Part shown: one piece after another, positions 1 through 8,184 of the stretch
Layout: each line of letters begins with the position of its first letter
How positions within the stretch are numbered: position 1 is the first letter of the stretch
Assembly: GCF_001942305.1 (NCBI RefSeq)
Contig: NZ_MKKE01000021.1
Location: 1-59,321, forward strand
Direction: 5' to 3'
Source of the DNA: Saccharomonospora sp. CUA-673
GTDB lineage: Bacteria; Actinomycetota; Actinomycetes; Mycobacteriales; Pseudonocardiaceae
DNA: 59,321 nt
Position numbers and translations under genes: made by a program
The notes under the pieces: model-generated
What the model saw: the letters and a program-made list of their open reading frames with translations, nothing else
What the model was told of the DNA's origin: nothing
The model's database searches: none

Positions 1-226
1 CGGCCAAGGCGGCGGCGACGAGGACCACCAGCGCAAATACATGGTCGACACCGACGAGGTGTTCGCCCTGACCGAGAACGGTGAAGTGCTGCGCGACCCA
101 CCATGGGTGGCGGCGGCGCAGCCGCGGCGGCCAAGGCGGCGGCGACGAGGACCACCAGCGCAAATACATGGTCGACACCGACGAGGTGTTCGCCCTGACC
201 GAGAACGGTGAAGTGCTGCGCGACCC
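1..226. repeat. 99-bp perfect direct repeat (1-99 and 128-226)
   Basis: Bases 1-99 recur identically at 128-226, an offset of 127 bp. The spacer 100-127 encodes a Gly/Ala stretch. Both copies code for the tail of the first gene. The repeat sits at the window edge, so it may be an assembly artefact at a contig end or a real in-frame tandem duplication whose length was altered by two single-base deletions. Confidence 0.9.
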
Positions 227-269
227 CACCACCGGTCGCGTCGTCACTCCCCCGACCATCGGCGAGTAA
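1..269 (+). CDS. C-terminal end of a PPE-like ESX substrate (5' truncated by the window)
   Basis: Only the last part of the gene is present. The readable end is glycine-rich (GGGDEDHQRKYMVDTDEV region) and closes with VVTPPTIGE at a TAA at 267-269. A Gly-rich linker followed by a charged tail ending in PPxIGE is, from memory, typical of PPE-domain proteins of Pseudonocardiaceae. The next gene, 6 bp on, is EspG, the chaperone of PE/PPE proteins, which supports the reading. The tail-coding DNA is present twice (1-99 and 128-226). The two copies lie in different frames as given. Adding one C near 97-100 and one G near 126-130 would put both in one frame, as a 43-residue in-frame duplication. The identity rests on context; no PPE or WxG motif is visible. 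Confidence 0.5.
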
Positions 270-275
270 CCCGCC

Positions 276-1003
276 ATGGCGGTACTCGACCGCGCGGTCA
301 AGATCCCGCGCGGACTGCTGCTGTACCTGTGGGAACTCGAAGGCCTCGGCCAAGCCCCACAGGTCCTCGGCGCCCGCGACCTGTACATCCCGCAGGAGGA
401 AACCGGCGAGTACGCCGCCGAACTCTTCCGCCTGCTGCAGGACCAGGGCGTCGCCCACGGCGACATGCCCACCCGCGAACTCCGCGTCGCGCTGCGCGTG
501 CTGTCCCAACCGAACCGTGAACTGTACTGCCGCACCGAAATCCCCGGCGGCAACCGGCAGTTCGCCGTCGCCGCCGCCGGTGGCGAAGCGTCGCCGTCCA
601 CGTGCGCGGCGACATCGTGCGCATCGTCGGCTGCAACCCCGACACGTTCGTCGACGACTTCCTCACCGAACTACCCGACTTCGGCCCCGCAACCATCCCC
701 GAACTGCGCGTGCCCCAAGCCGCCTACGACCAGCGGCGCGACAACCACGACATGTTCGCCGCCCGCCCCGCACCCGAACAGCAACTCGACCAACTCATGA
801 AAGCCCCACGGCTCGGCGTCCACGCCATCCGGGCAGGCGCCATCGTCGACGGCCGCTTCCGGAGTGCACCGTTCACCGTCCTGGACATCCGCGGCCACGG
901 CCGTATCGTCACCTTCACCGACCCCCGCGGCGAGATCCGCTGCCTGCCCGGCAGCCCCGCCAACCTGACGCAGACGTTCGCCGCCGCGTGGCAGTCGCTG
1001 TGA
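276..1003 (+). CDS. espG: EspG family ESX secretion-associated chaperone (frameshifted as given)
   Basis: EspG proteins bind PE/PPE substrates in the cytosol and keep them soluble for export by the ESX (type VII) machinery. The N-terminal half (from MAVLDRAVKIPRGLLLYLWE) and the C-terminal half (VRGDIVRIVGCNPDTFVDDF through FTVLDIRGHGRIVTFTD) together give about 242 residues, close to the family length. The final part, a strand-rich block with GRIVTFTDPRGEIRCLPG, is typical of the EspG C-terminus. The two halves lie in different frames. The break is near 588-590, and one extra G (reading GCGGTC for GCGTC) rejoins them. The gene starts 6 bp after the PPE-like gene and is followed 13 bp later by a thioesterase, so the three probably form one transcript. 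Confidence 0.75.
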
Positions 1004-1016
1004 CGAAGGGAGACCG

Positions 1017-1793
1017 GTGACCGAGAGCTACTACCAGCGGATCGACGAGGCACGCTACAAACCCACCCCGCACACCAGCGGCGCGTGGAACCCCGCCGAA
1101 CAACACTTCAGCCCACTCGGCGGCCTCATCACCCACGCCATCGACCTCGACCGCAAAGCACGCGGCAGCGACCTCGTCGTGTCCCGCCTCAGCTTCGACA
1201 TCCTCGGCACCCTCGCCCTCGACACGTGCGACATCCAGGTCGACGTCATCCGCCCCGGCCGCACCATCGAACTCGTCGAAGCCGTCGCCGTCATCGCCGG
1301 ACGCCCCGCCGTCCGCGCCCGCGCCTGGCTGCTCACCCTCGGCGACACCACCACCGTCGAAGGCGGCGAACTCCCACCACTCACCCCGCCCGACCACCTC
1401 GACCGCTGGTCCGGCAGCGACCTGTGGCCCGGCGGCTACATCGCCTCCCTCGACACCCGTCCCTGCGCGCCACCACAACCCGGCCGCACCGCAGCCTGGA
1501 TCTCGTCGAAGGTGAACCTCGTCCAGGGCGAGGACGTCGGACCCGTCGCCGCGTTCGTCACCCACACGGACGCCGCGAACGGCATCGCCGTGCGCCGCCC
1601 GCCCACCGAGTGGATGTTCCCCAACGTCGACCTCACCATCCACCTGCACCGCACCCCCGAGATCGGCTGGACCGGCCTCGACACCACCGTCACCTTCGGC
1701 CCCGACGGACGCGGCATCACCAGCAGCGTGCTGCACGACATCCGCGGCCAGGTAGGCCACGCCCAGCAGATCCTCACCGTCCGGCCGCTGTGA
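1017..1793 (+). CDS. Acyl-CoA thioesterase family protein (TesB-like double hotdog)
   Basis: A 258-residue protein beginning with GTG at 1017, preceded by GAAGGGAG. Its two halves read like a fused pair of hotdog folds. The N-terminal block has SGAWNPAEQHFSPLGG and RPGRTIELVEAVAVIAGRPA, and the C-terminal block has PPTEWMFPNVDLTIHLHRTP followed by VLHDIRGQVGHAQQILTVRP. This pattern belongs to the TesB-like thioesterase superfamily, which hydrolyses acyl-CoA to free acid and CoA; the substrate cannot be deduced. It follows EspG closely on the same strand, but a functional tie to ESX secretion is not evident. It is cytosolic, with no signal peptide or membrane segment. Confidence 0.75.
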   Translation: MTESYYQRIDEARYKPTPHTSGAWNPAEQHFSPLGGLITHAIDLDRKARGSDLVVSRLSFDILGTLALDTCDIQVDVIRPGRTIELVEAVAVIAGRPAVRARAWLLTLGDTTTVEGGELPPLTPPDHLDRWSGSDLWPGGYIASLDTRPCAPPQPGRTAAWISSKVNLVQGEDVGPVAAFVTHTDAANGIAVRRPPTEWMFPNVDLTIHLHRTPEIGWTGLDTTVTFGPDGRGITSSVLHDIRGQVGHAQQILTVRPL

Positions 1794-1917
1794 GGCGATC
1801 GCCGAAATCCGGTGTAGGTGTGGGTTAATCACGTGCAACCCCCCGCGGTGTTCGTCCCGTCCTGACACCGAAGCCCGCGTGACAGGCACGCGGTTCGGAC
1901 ATCGCGAGGGGGCTGCG

Positions 1918-2628
1918 ATGAACACCGTCAGCAAGAACAGGAACACCGCCATCGGCGTGACGATGGCAGCAATGTTGGGCGCCGGTGCGATTTCCGCGCC
2001 GGCCGCAGCGGCCGCACCGGCCACCGGTTCGGACGAACCGGTACCGCCGTCCGCGTCCACCACCGCCGACATCAGCGGCGACGGCGGACCCGAACTCGTC
2101 ACCGTCCGCGCCGGCGGCGACGACACGAGCGGCGAACACGTCGTGTCCGCACGGTTCGCCGATCATTCCTATGTGGAATCGGCGTATCCCGCGGATTCCA
2201 CGGCCCGGTACGCCATCGAACCGCGGCCGGCCGACCTGAACCGGGACGGCAAGGCGGAGATCGTCACCGCCACCGAATCCGGCGCGAACACGATCACCTT
2301 CACCGCATTCACCTACGTGCCCGAACAGGGCTTCGTGCAACTCACCGGCACCGACGGCACGCCGTTCACGTTCCACGACGGTGGCGGCGCGACCATGCGC
2401 GTGTCCTACGGCTGCCACGGACCCGGCGCCGACGACTCCACGTTCCGCGTCGTGCAGGCCGAACGCGGCGACGACGGCACCTACGACGCGTCCGCACCAC
2501 GTACGCCGTCCACGGCACCACGTTCGTCCACACCGGACAGGAAGCGTTCCACGGGCTCGACGAGGACGCACCCGGCCTGCAGGCGACCCGCGCTCCTGCG
2601 ACCCGGCCTGATCCGTCTCCACGGGTGA
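1918..2628 (+). CDS. Secreted FG-GAP/VCBS-like repeat protein (frameshifted near 2497)
   Basis: The start ATG at 1918 follows a GAGGGGG ribosome site. A short basic start (MNTVSKNRNT), a hydrophobic stretch (GVTMAAMLGAGAISAPAAAA) and an Ala-rich end form a Sec signal peptide. The mature part carries two blocks resembling FG-GAP/VCBS calcium loops: ADISGDGGPELVTVRAGGDD and ADLNRDGKAEIVTATESG. Around 2494-2500 the frame changes by -1: beyond this point the sensible reading is TYAVHGTTFVHTGQEAFHGL in the other frame. The true stop is unclear: TGA at 2609-2611 or 2626-2628, depending on how many bases are missing. Function is unknown; an extracellular structural or binding role is inferred. Confidence 0.6.
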   Translation: MNTVSKNRNTAIGVTMAAMLGAGAISAPAAAAAPATGSDEPVPPSASTTADISGDGGPELVTVRAGGDDTSGEHVVSARFADHSYVESAYPADSTARYAIEPRPADLNRDGKAEIVTATESGANTITFTAFTYVPEQGFVQLTGTDGTPFTFHDGGGATMRVSYGCHGPGADDSTFRVVQAERGDDGTYDASAPRTPSTAPRSSTPDRKRSTGSTRTHPACRRPALLRPGLIRLHG

Positions 2629-2674
2629 GCGACATCGCGCCGCACGGGACGCCCCGTGGCTCGCGATGTCGCTC
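2627..2674 (+). terminator. Stem-loop terminator, 13-bp perfect stem
   Basis: GAGCGACATCGCG at 2627-2639 pairs perfectly with CGCGATGTCGCTC at 2662-2674. The 22-nt loop contains a second small stem (CACGGG/CCCGTG). There is no T tract, as is common for actinobacterial terminators. It separates the secreted protein gene from the pirin gene. Confidence 0.75.
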
Positions 2675-2734
2675 GCCGTGCGGCATCGTGGACTCCGACG
2701 TCGTGATCACGCATCGGAGTCATCGGAGGCCGCC

Positions 2735-3700
2735 GTGAGCAACCTCGAAACCACGCCCGAGGAACTGACCTGCACCGCGGAGCCGAACGACCGCGGCAGG
2801 CTGCTCGAACCGCGGGACGTGCCGCTCGGCGGCCCGCGCGCGATGACCGTGCGACGCACCCTGCCGCAACGCGCCCAGTCGCTCATCGGCGCCTGGTGCT
2901 TCGTCGACCACTACGGCCCCGACGACGTGTCCGACACCGGCGGCATGCGCGTCGCCGGACACCCGCACACCGGGCTGCAGACCGTGTCGTGGCTGTTCAG
3001 CGGCGAGGTCGAACACCGCGACACCACGGGCGCGCACGCCTACGTCCGGCCCGGCGAGGTCAACCTGATGACCGCGGGCAGCGGCATCGCCCACTCCGAG
3101 TACTCCACCGAGGCCACGACGTCGCTGCACGGCGTGCAACTGTGGGTCGCGCTCCCCGAATCCGACCGCTTCACCGCACCCGGGTTCGAGCACTACGTAC
3201 CCGAGGTCGCCGACGTCGACGGCGCGCAACTGCGCGTGTTCCTCGGCAGCCTCGCCGGGCACACCTCACCCGTGCACACGTACACACCGCTGCTCGGCGC
3301 AGAACTCACCCTGCCCGCCGGCCTCGAACTACGGCTCGACGTCGACCCGGCCCACGAACACGGCGTGCTCGTCGACCAGGGCACCGTCGAGACGTCCGCC
3401 GTCACCGCCACCGACGGACAGCTCGTCCACCGGCCCGTCGGAGCCACCGAACTCACGCTGCACGCCCACACCGACGCGCGCGTGCTGCTGCTCGGCGGCG
3501 AACCGCTCGGCGAACAGGTCGTCATGTGGTGGAACTTCGTCGGCCGCTCCCACGACGAGGTCGCCGGGTTCCGCGCCGAATGGGAGGCAGCGCGCGCAGG
3601 TGGCCCGCCCGCCCGCTTCGGCGCCTTCCCCCAGGAGTGGGAGGGCAAGACCATCCCCGCCCCCGAACTCCCCAACGTCCGCCTCCGCCCCAGAACCTGA
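2735..3700 (+). CDS. Pirin family protein
   Basis: A 321-residue protein with the start GTG at 2735 placed by the upstream CATCGGAGG. The N-terminal cupin carries the pirin signature with metal ligands in GHPHTGLQTVSWLFSGEVEH and the GSGIAHSE segment. A C-terminal pirin domain follows, with HVL-type strands (ARVLLLGGEPLGEQVVMWWN). Pirins are iron-binding cupins; some are quercetin dioxygenases and others are transcription co-factors, and the sequence does not decide. The N-terminus is slightly longer than usual (about 40 residues before the cupin). It is followed at once by a 21-bp repeat array that begins at its stop codon. Confidence 0.9.
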   Translation: MSNLETTPEELTCTAEPNDRGRLLEPRDVPLGGPRAMTVRRTLPQRAQSLIGAWCFVDHYGPDDVSDTGGMRVAGHPHTGLQTVSWLFSGEVEHRDTTGAHAYVRPGEVNLMTAGSGIAHSEYSTEATTSLHGVQLWVALPESDRFTAPGFEHYVPEVADVDGAQLRVFLGSLAGHTSPVHTYTPLLGAELTLPAGLELRLDVDPAHEHGVLVDQGTVETSAVTATDGQLVHRPVGATELTLHAHTDARVLLLGGEPLGEQVVMWWNFVGRSHDEVAGFRAEWEAARAGGPPARFGAFPQEWEGKTIPAPELPNVRLRPRT

Positions 3701-3799
3701 CCGCCGTGTCAGCACCTGGCGTCGCCGTGTCAGCACCCTGCGCGGGCGTGTCAGCATCTGGCGTCACTGTGTTGGCACTTGGCGTCGGCGTGTTGCGCC
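3701..3799 (+). repeat. 21-bp tandem repeat array R1 (4.5 units)
   Basis: Units start at 3706, 3727, 3748, 3769 and a partial one at 3790. Each begins GTGTCAGCA or GTGTTGGCA and has GCGTC or GCG near position 14. The array fills the space between the pirin stop and the convergent GNAT stop. The same unit occurs in five more arrays in this window. Confidence 0.9.
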
Positions 3800-3806
3800 T
3801 TCGGGG

Positions 3807-4112
3807 TCAGAGTTCGAAGCGGGCGCGCTGGTTCTCGGGGACGAGGTCGAGGTAGTCGGCGTTCTTCACGATGAACCCGCGCACGAAGGGGCAGTGCGGG
3901 TGCACGGCGAGACCGGCCGACCGTGCGTCGTCGAGCGCGCCGCGGATCAGCTTGCCCGCGAGGCCCTGGCCCGCGTACTCCGGATCGATCTCCGTGTGGG
4001 TGAACGCGATGACGTCGTCACGCCGCCGGTACTCGGCGAAGCCCGCGCGGACGCCGTCGACGTGGATCTCGAACCGCTGCTCGTCGGGGTTGTCGGTCAC
4101 GCTGGTCGTCAT
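3807..4112 (-). CDS. Small GNAT-fold N-acetyltransferase (NATD1/YidJ type)
   Basis: A 101-residue protein that matches the short single-domain GNATs with an Arg/Gln-x-x-Gly-x-Ala acetyl-CoA loop: the segment EIDPEYAGQGLAGKLIRGAL is the signature. The tail reads VHPHCPFVRGFIVKNADY, typical of this subgroup (C-x-F at the end of the core). Members acetylate small amines or protein N-termini, but most are uncharacterised. The start ATG is at 4112. It stands alone between a repeat array and a GatB/YqeY gene on the same strand. Confidence 0.85.
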   Translation of the reverse strand: MTTSVTDNPDEQRFEIHVDGVRAGFAEYRRRDDVIAFTHTEIDPEYAGQGLAGKLIRGALDDARSAGLAVHPHCPFVRGFIVKNADYLDLVPENQRARFEL

Positions 4113-4171
4113 GTCGACACCCTACGTGCGCGTGTCCGGTTCGGCCGCCCGTCACACGCCGGGCGCGGCCG

Positions 4172-4537
4172 TCAGCTGTCGACGAAGCGGGCCAGGACCG
4201 TCGCCTCGTACCGCATGGCGTCGGCGGCCTCGCGTTGTCCGAGCTCGTCGTACTCCGCCGCGGTCGCCTGCCGTTCGTCGACGGCCCCGCGCACGATGTC
4301 GGCCATGTCGCCGGCCGTGAGCTCCCGCCGCGTCACGTCGGCCGTGCCCACGCCGGCCACGGCGCCGGCGACGTTCTCCGACGCCGTATCCGGAGCCGCT
4401 TCCGCCTGCACCGCCTCGGCGTTGTCGATGGCGCCGAGGGCCGAGCGCAACGCGGCCATGGCACCCTTGTCCCGCGCCTTCATGGCATCCTTCAACGCCG
4501 CTCGCATGGCGGTGCGCAGCTCCGTCGTCTCGGTCAC
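4172..4537 (-). CDS. GatB/YqeY domain-containing protein
   Basis: A 121-residue, largely helical protein. The start (RTAMRAALKDAMKARDKGAM followed by ALRSALGAIDNAEA) and the middle (RRELTAGDMADIVRGAVDER) are characteristic of the YqeY family, related to the tail domain of the GatB amidotransferase subunit that binds tRNA. Stand-alone YqeY proteins have no settled function. The start is a GTG at 4537. An unusual Ala/Glu-rich insert (residues about 45-65) sits between the two helical parts. The gene is not obviously in an operon with its neighbours. Confidence 0.85.
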   Translation of the reverse strand: MTETTELRTAMRAALKDAMKARDKGAMAALRSALGAIDNAEAVQAEAAPDTASENVAGAVAGVGTADVTRRELTAGDMADIVRGAVDERQATAAEYDELGQREAADAMRYEATVLARFVDS

Positions 4538-4622
4538 CAGCGCAACGTAACAATGCCGGACAACCAGCCGCCTCCGATTTTCACCGCCTGCACGGACCCG
4601 GCGGCCCCGTCCCGACCTCGGC

Positions 4623-6272
4623 TCACTCGCGCAGTTCGCGCCGCAGCAGCTTGCCGGTGACGGTCTTCGGCAGTTCGTCGCGGATCTCGACCTGCCGCGG
4701 ATACTTGTAGGCCGCCATGCGCTCCTTGCAGAACCCGATCAGCTCATCCGGGTCCGCAGACCGGCCAGGGCGCAGGCTGACGAACGCCTTCACGGTCTCG
4801 CCGCGGTACGCGTCGGGCACGCCGACCACGGCCGCCTCGCGCACGGCGTCGTGTTCGTACAGCACGTCCTCGACCTCGCGCGGCCACACCTTGTACCCGC
4901 CCGCGTTGATCTGGTCCTTCTTGCGGTCGACCAGGTAGAACCAGCCGTCGGTGTCCATGTAGCCGACGTCGCCGGTGTGCAACGCGCCGCCGGGCAACGC
5001 CTTCGCCGTCTCGTCGGGCTTGTTCCAGTACCCCGGCACGACCTCCGGACCGGACGTGACCAGCTCGCCGACCTCGCCGGGCGGCAGCTCGCGCCCGTCG
5101 TCGCCCACGACACGCACCACCGTGTCGAACACCGGAACACCCACCGACAGGGCGCCCGACGTCGGGTCCACCGGGGCGTCGGCGCCCGGCGGCACGGCGT
5201 GCGACGGCGACGTCGTCTCCGTCAACCCGTAGATGTTGTGGATGTAGTGGCCGAACACGTCCTGGAACGCGCGCACCGTGCTCGGCGGGATCGGCGCACC
5301 GCCGGAGTACACGCGTTCGAGGCTCGCCAACGCCGACTTCTCCGCGTTCGGCGCGTTCATCAGCGCGATGAACACCGTGATCGAACCGCCCGCGAACGTC
5401 ACCCGCTCGTCGCGGATCGTCTCGATCGTCACCTCCGGGTCGAACCGGTACATCAGCACCAGCGGCGAACCCGTGAGCAGCGACAACGCGACGTGCGCGA
5501 TCAGCCCGGTGATGTGGAACAGCGGCGCCGCACCGAGCAACACGTCGTCGTGGTCGATGTGGATCCAGTCGCGGAACGTCTGCGCGTTGAACACCACGTT
5601 GCGATGCGTGTTCATCGCGCCCTTCGGTGGACCGGTGGTGCCGGACGTGTACGTCAGCAACGCGACGGCGTCCGGCGCGAGCGACACCGTGGGCGGGCGC
5701 GTACCGCGGAACTCGTCGATGAGCGTCGCCAGATCGACCGTGTCCGCGAACTCGATCCGCTCGACACCGGCGAACAACCGCGGATCGCACCGCGTCTGGT
5801 GCTCGAGTTCCGACGTCGTGACGACCGTGTGGACGTCTGTGCGCGGGACGACGTCCGCCGCGACGTCCCGGTACAGATTCTCCAGGCACACCAACACGGT
5901 TGCGCCCGAATCACGCAGGATCAGCTCGAGTTCGCGCCCCCGGTTCATCGGGTTGACCGACACCGCGATGCCGCCGGCCTTCCACGTCGCGAGCTGGGCG
6001 ATCACGAACTGCGGCACATTCTGGGCGTAGATCGCGACGCGGTCGCCGCGGCGGAAACCGCGGTCGAGCAGGCCCGCGGCGAACGCGTCGGACAGTTCCG
6101 CCAGCTCACGCGCGGTGATGCGGCCGTCGAAGTAGCGGATCGCATCGGCGTCCGGGCGCGCCGCGGCCGTGGCGGCGAACATGTCCACGACGTTGTCGAA
6201 CTCCGGCGTGATGCTGTGCGGCGTGCCCGGCTCGTACAGCGCGAGCCAGGGTTTGTCGTCGTAGGCGCTCAT
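4623..6272 (-). CDS. Long-chain fatty-acid/aryl CoA ligase (AMP-forming)
   Basis: A 549-residue member of the ANL adenylate-forming superfamily. It activates a carboxylic acid with ATP and transfers it to CoA. The motifs are all visible: LLTYTSGTTGPPKGAM (phosphate-binding loop), NIYGLTETTSP (adenine site), HTGDVGYMDTDGWFYLVDRK (hinge region), GGYKVWPREVEDVL and the C-terminal lysine in PKTVTGKLLRREL. The start ATG at 6272 lies 2 bp from the stop of the upstream cyclase gene, so the two are co-transcribed and likely act in one catabolic route. The substrate is not readable from the sequence. No membrane segment is present. Confidence 0.9.
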   Translation of the reverse strand: MSAYDDKPWLALYEPGTPHSITPEFDNVVDMFAATAAARPDADAIRYFDGRITARELAELSDAFAAGLLDRGFRRGDRVAIYAQNVPQFVIAQLATWKAGGIAVSVNPMNRGRELELILRDSGATVLVCLENLYRDVAADVVPRTDVHTVVTTSELEHQTRCDPRLFAGVERIEFADTVDLATLIDEFRGTRPPTVSLAPDAVALLTYTSGTTGPPKGAMNTHRNVVFNAQTFRDWIHIDHDDVLLGAAPLFHITGLIAHVALSLLTGSPLVLMYRFDPEVTIETIRDERVTFAGGSITVFIALMNAPNAEKSALASLERVYSGGAPIPPSTVRAFQDVFGHYIHNIYGLTETTSPSHAVPPGADAPVDPTSGALSVGVPVFDTVVRVVGDDGRELPPGEVGELVTSGPEVVPGYWNKPDETAKALPGGALHTGDVGYMDTDGWFYLVDRKKDQINAGGYKVWPREVEDVLYEHDAVREAAVVGVPDAYRGETVKAFVSLRPGRSADPDELIGFCKERMAAYKYPRQVEIRDELPKTVTGKLLRRELRE

Positions 6273-6274
6273 GG

Positions 6275-7240
6275 TCAGCGGATCGCGATCGGGTTGACCG
6301 GGGAACCCGTTCCCTGAACCACTTTCAGCGGTGCGGCCGCGTACAGGAACGTCCACCGACCGTCGCGGGCGCACGCCTCGGCGAGGTCGTCGAGCCAGAT
6401 CACCTCGCTCAGCGTCACGCCGAGATTGCGCATCAACGCGCAGTGCAGCGGAAGCGCGACTCCCGTTTCGGGTTCCTTCGTCACCTCGTTGGCGATCGTG
6501 TCGGTGACGAGATTCGGAATCTCCGTGTCCCGGAACCATTCCACGAGTTCGCGGGAGTACGTCAGACCGGGTTCGTTGAAGTCGTCGTAGAACTCCTCCG
6601 GCGTCGTTCGGTACCAGTAACCGATGTGACCGGTGCGAATCACGAGAATGTCGTGTTTCTCGATCGTCACGCCCTGCGCGGCCGCGGCGGCGAGCAGGTC
6701 GTTGTGGTCGAACGTCTCGCCCTTGTCGAGGTTGTCCTTGCCCCGATACCGCGCCATGTCGATGAGCACGCCGCGACCGACCACGCCCTTCTCGGCGATG
6801 GGCAGCACCGATGCCTTGTCGAGTCCGCCGATCGTGGTCTCGGCGTCGTAGCCGTTCCAGATCTTGCCGTCGTACCAGACGTGGCCGAGCGCGTCGTACT
6901 GCGACGACCCCTGGAGGAAGATCTTCGCCACGTCGTCGGCGTAATGCAGTCCGCCCGGGAAATCGGGTGCGTCGGGGTTGTCGGGATGCCAGGTCGATTC
7001 ATCGAGAATGTTCTCACGCTCGATGCTCTGTCGTCCGGGGAAAACCGGATCGCCCTTCGGATGTCCCATCTGGGTCTGCAGGGTGAAAACCTCGCCGGTC
7101 TTGACGTGGCGGATTCCCCGCAGCACCTCGCCTGCGTCGAGATAGTTGAGGCAGCCGACCTCGTCGTCCGGCCCCCACTTGCCCCAATTTGTCGGTGTGT
7201 CGTCGCCCAGAAGTTCCCGCATGGCAGGCGATTCGGTCAT
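6275..7240 (-). CDS. Cyclase family protein (kynurenine formamidase/cyclase fold)
   Basis: A 321-residue protein with the hallmarks of the putative metal-dependent cyclase family (kynurenine formamidase-like). These are the open segment NWGKWGPDDEVGCLNYL, the QYDALGHVWYDG stretch that takes the place of the metal-binding H-x-G-T-H-x-D, and LIDMARYRGKD, then HDILVIRTGHIGYW, and ALMRNLGVTLSEVIWLDDLA near the end. Members hydrolyse amides or lactones. A strong AAGGAG site precedes ATG 7240. It is the first gene of a two-gene operon with the CoA ligase, which suggests ring opening or hydrolysis followed by CoA activation of the acid; this is an inference. Confidence 0.85.
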   Translation of the reverse strand: MTESPAMRELLGDDTPTNWGKWGPDDEVGCLNYLDAGEVLRGIRHVKTGEVFTLQTQMGHPKGDPVFPGRQSIERENILDESTWHPDNPDAPDFPGGLHYADDVAKIFLQGSSQYDALGHVWYDGKIWNGYDAETTIGGLDKASVLPIAEKGVVGRGVLIDMARYRGKDNLDKGETFDHNDLLAAAAAQGVTIEKHDILVIRTGHIGYWYRTTPEEFYDDFNEPGLTYSRELVEWFRDTEIPNLVTDTIANEVTKEPETGVALPLHCALMRNLGVTLSEVIWLDDLAEACARDGRWTFLYAAAPLKVVQGTGSPVNPIAIR

Positions 7241-7355
7241 CGGTCAGCTCCTTTGCTGCCGGCGGCTCCGTGCGCCGATACTGCGTGGGCCCGGGAACGC
7301 GTGTCAAGGAGCCGTGATCATGTGCGGTGTTGTCAACCGCCGATAAGGCGTCACC

Positions 7356-7439
7356 GTGTGGGCGTTGGGCGCGGCCGTGTCAGCATCCCGCGTCGCCGTG
7401 TCAGCATTCGGCGTCGCCGTGTTGACAATTCGCGTCAGA
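7356..7439 (+). repeat. 21-bp tandem repeat array R2 (4 units)
   Basis: Units start at 7356, 7377, 7398 and 7419. The central two are GTGTCAGCATCCCGCGTCGC(C) and GTGTCAGCATTCGGCGTCGC(C). The last unit overlaps the end of the GNAT gene on the other strand, so the stop codon (7435-7437) lies inside the repeat. Confidence 0.85.
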
Positions 7440-7893
7440 GCTTTGTCTGGAGCAGGCGCTCCGGTATGCCGAATCCGCGGCGTTCGTAAGCGGGGACGGC
7501 GCGTTCACTCGAATGCACCGTGACCCATTCGAGTTGCAGTTCTCGCGCGAGGTCGAGGGCGGCGGCGATCATCCGGTCGCCGTAGCCGGATGATCGATAC
7601 TCGGGCACGACGTAGACGCATTGCAGGTCGCCGACGGCGCGTGTCGTCGACAGCGGCGACGGAACCCGCGGCTGGACGGCCAACCAGGCCATGCCGATGA
7701 CGTCGTCGCCGTGCAGCATGACCAGCGGGTGGTGGGCGGCGGAGTGCTCGCGGGCCCACGCGACGAACGCGGCCACGAACGCGTCGCGCCCGACGGCGGG
7801 CTGGTCACCGCGGTCGATCACCCACCGCCAGCGCATGTCGGCCAGTAGGGTCACCTCGTCGTCCCGCGCCGCGCGAATCGCAATCTCGTCCAT
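7435..7893 (-). CDS. GNAT family N-acetyltransferase
   Basis: A 152-residue GNAT domain protein. The N-terminal strand-helix (IAIRAARDDEVTLLADMRWR), the strand DLQCVYVVPEYRSSGYGDRM containing the acetyl-CoA pyrophosphate loop (R-x-x-G-x-G), and the C-terminal VTVHSSERAVPAYERRGF are all family features. The start ATG at 7893 is chosen; an ATG 9 bp earlier is possible. The target molecule is unknown. The last codons and the stop lie inside a 21-bp repeat unit, so the C-terminal end may have been altered by the repeat. Confidence 0.88.
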   Translation of the reverse strand: MDEIAIRAARDDEVTLLADMRWRWVIDRGDQPAVGRDAFVAAFVAWAREHSAAHHPLVMLHGDDVIGMAWLAVQPRVPSPLSTTRAVGDLQCVYVVPEYRSSGYGDRMIAAALDLARELQLEWVTVHSSERAVPAYERRGFGIPERLLQTKL

Positions 7894-7939
7894 GCCCACC
7901 ATTGTCGCGGCGCCGGCCCCGGCGAGGGAGGCTGTTGAT

Positions 7940-8065
7940 GTGACCAGGCATGACCTCGAATCCGGCGCCTGGCGCAACCGGCACGCCGACCTGCTCGAGC
8001 AGGCCGAACTCGACGTCAGTTTTCGGCTGATCGTGAGCTGCCAACACGGCGACGCAGAATGCTGA
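7940..8065 (+). pseudogene. Remnant of the C-terminus of a SAM-dependent methyltransferase (tentative)
   Basis: A 41-codon open stretch begins at GTG 7940, 8 bp after GGGAGG. It reads TRHDLESGAWRNRHADLLEQ and then AELDVSFRLIVS before running into a 21-bp repeat array. From memory this looks like the last 35 or so residues of actinobacterial class I methyltransferases, which end in a pattern like RHxxLLExxxLDxGYRLVVA. No methyltransferase core is present upstream, where the GNAT gene lies on the other strand. It may be a gene remnant left after a deletion, or a genuine small protein. The array starts where the normal stop would be. Confidence 0.35.
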
Positions 8066-8180
8066 CACGGCGGAGAACGCTGACACGGCGGAGAACGCTG
8101 ACACGGTGACGCGGGTTGCCAACACGGCGTCGTGGGACGCTGACACGGCGACGTGGGGTGCTGACACGGCGATTGGGGTT
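8040..8180 (-). repeat. 21-bp tandem repeat array R3 (7 units, two of 18 bp)
   Basis: In this array the unit is inverted relative to R1 (GCTGACACGGCGACG plus six variable bases). Unit starts are 8040, 8061, 8079, 8097, 8118, 8139 and 8160. The second and third units are 18 bp, a loss of exactly one codon length. The array ends 4 bp before the ATG of the VOC gene, so it occupies that gene's promoter and leader region. Confidence 0.9.
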
Positions 8181-8184
8181 GAGC

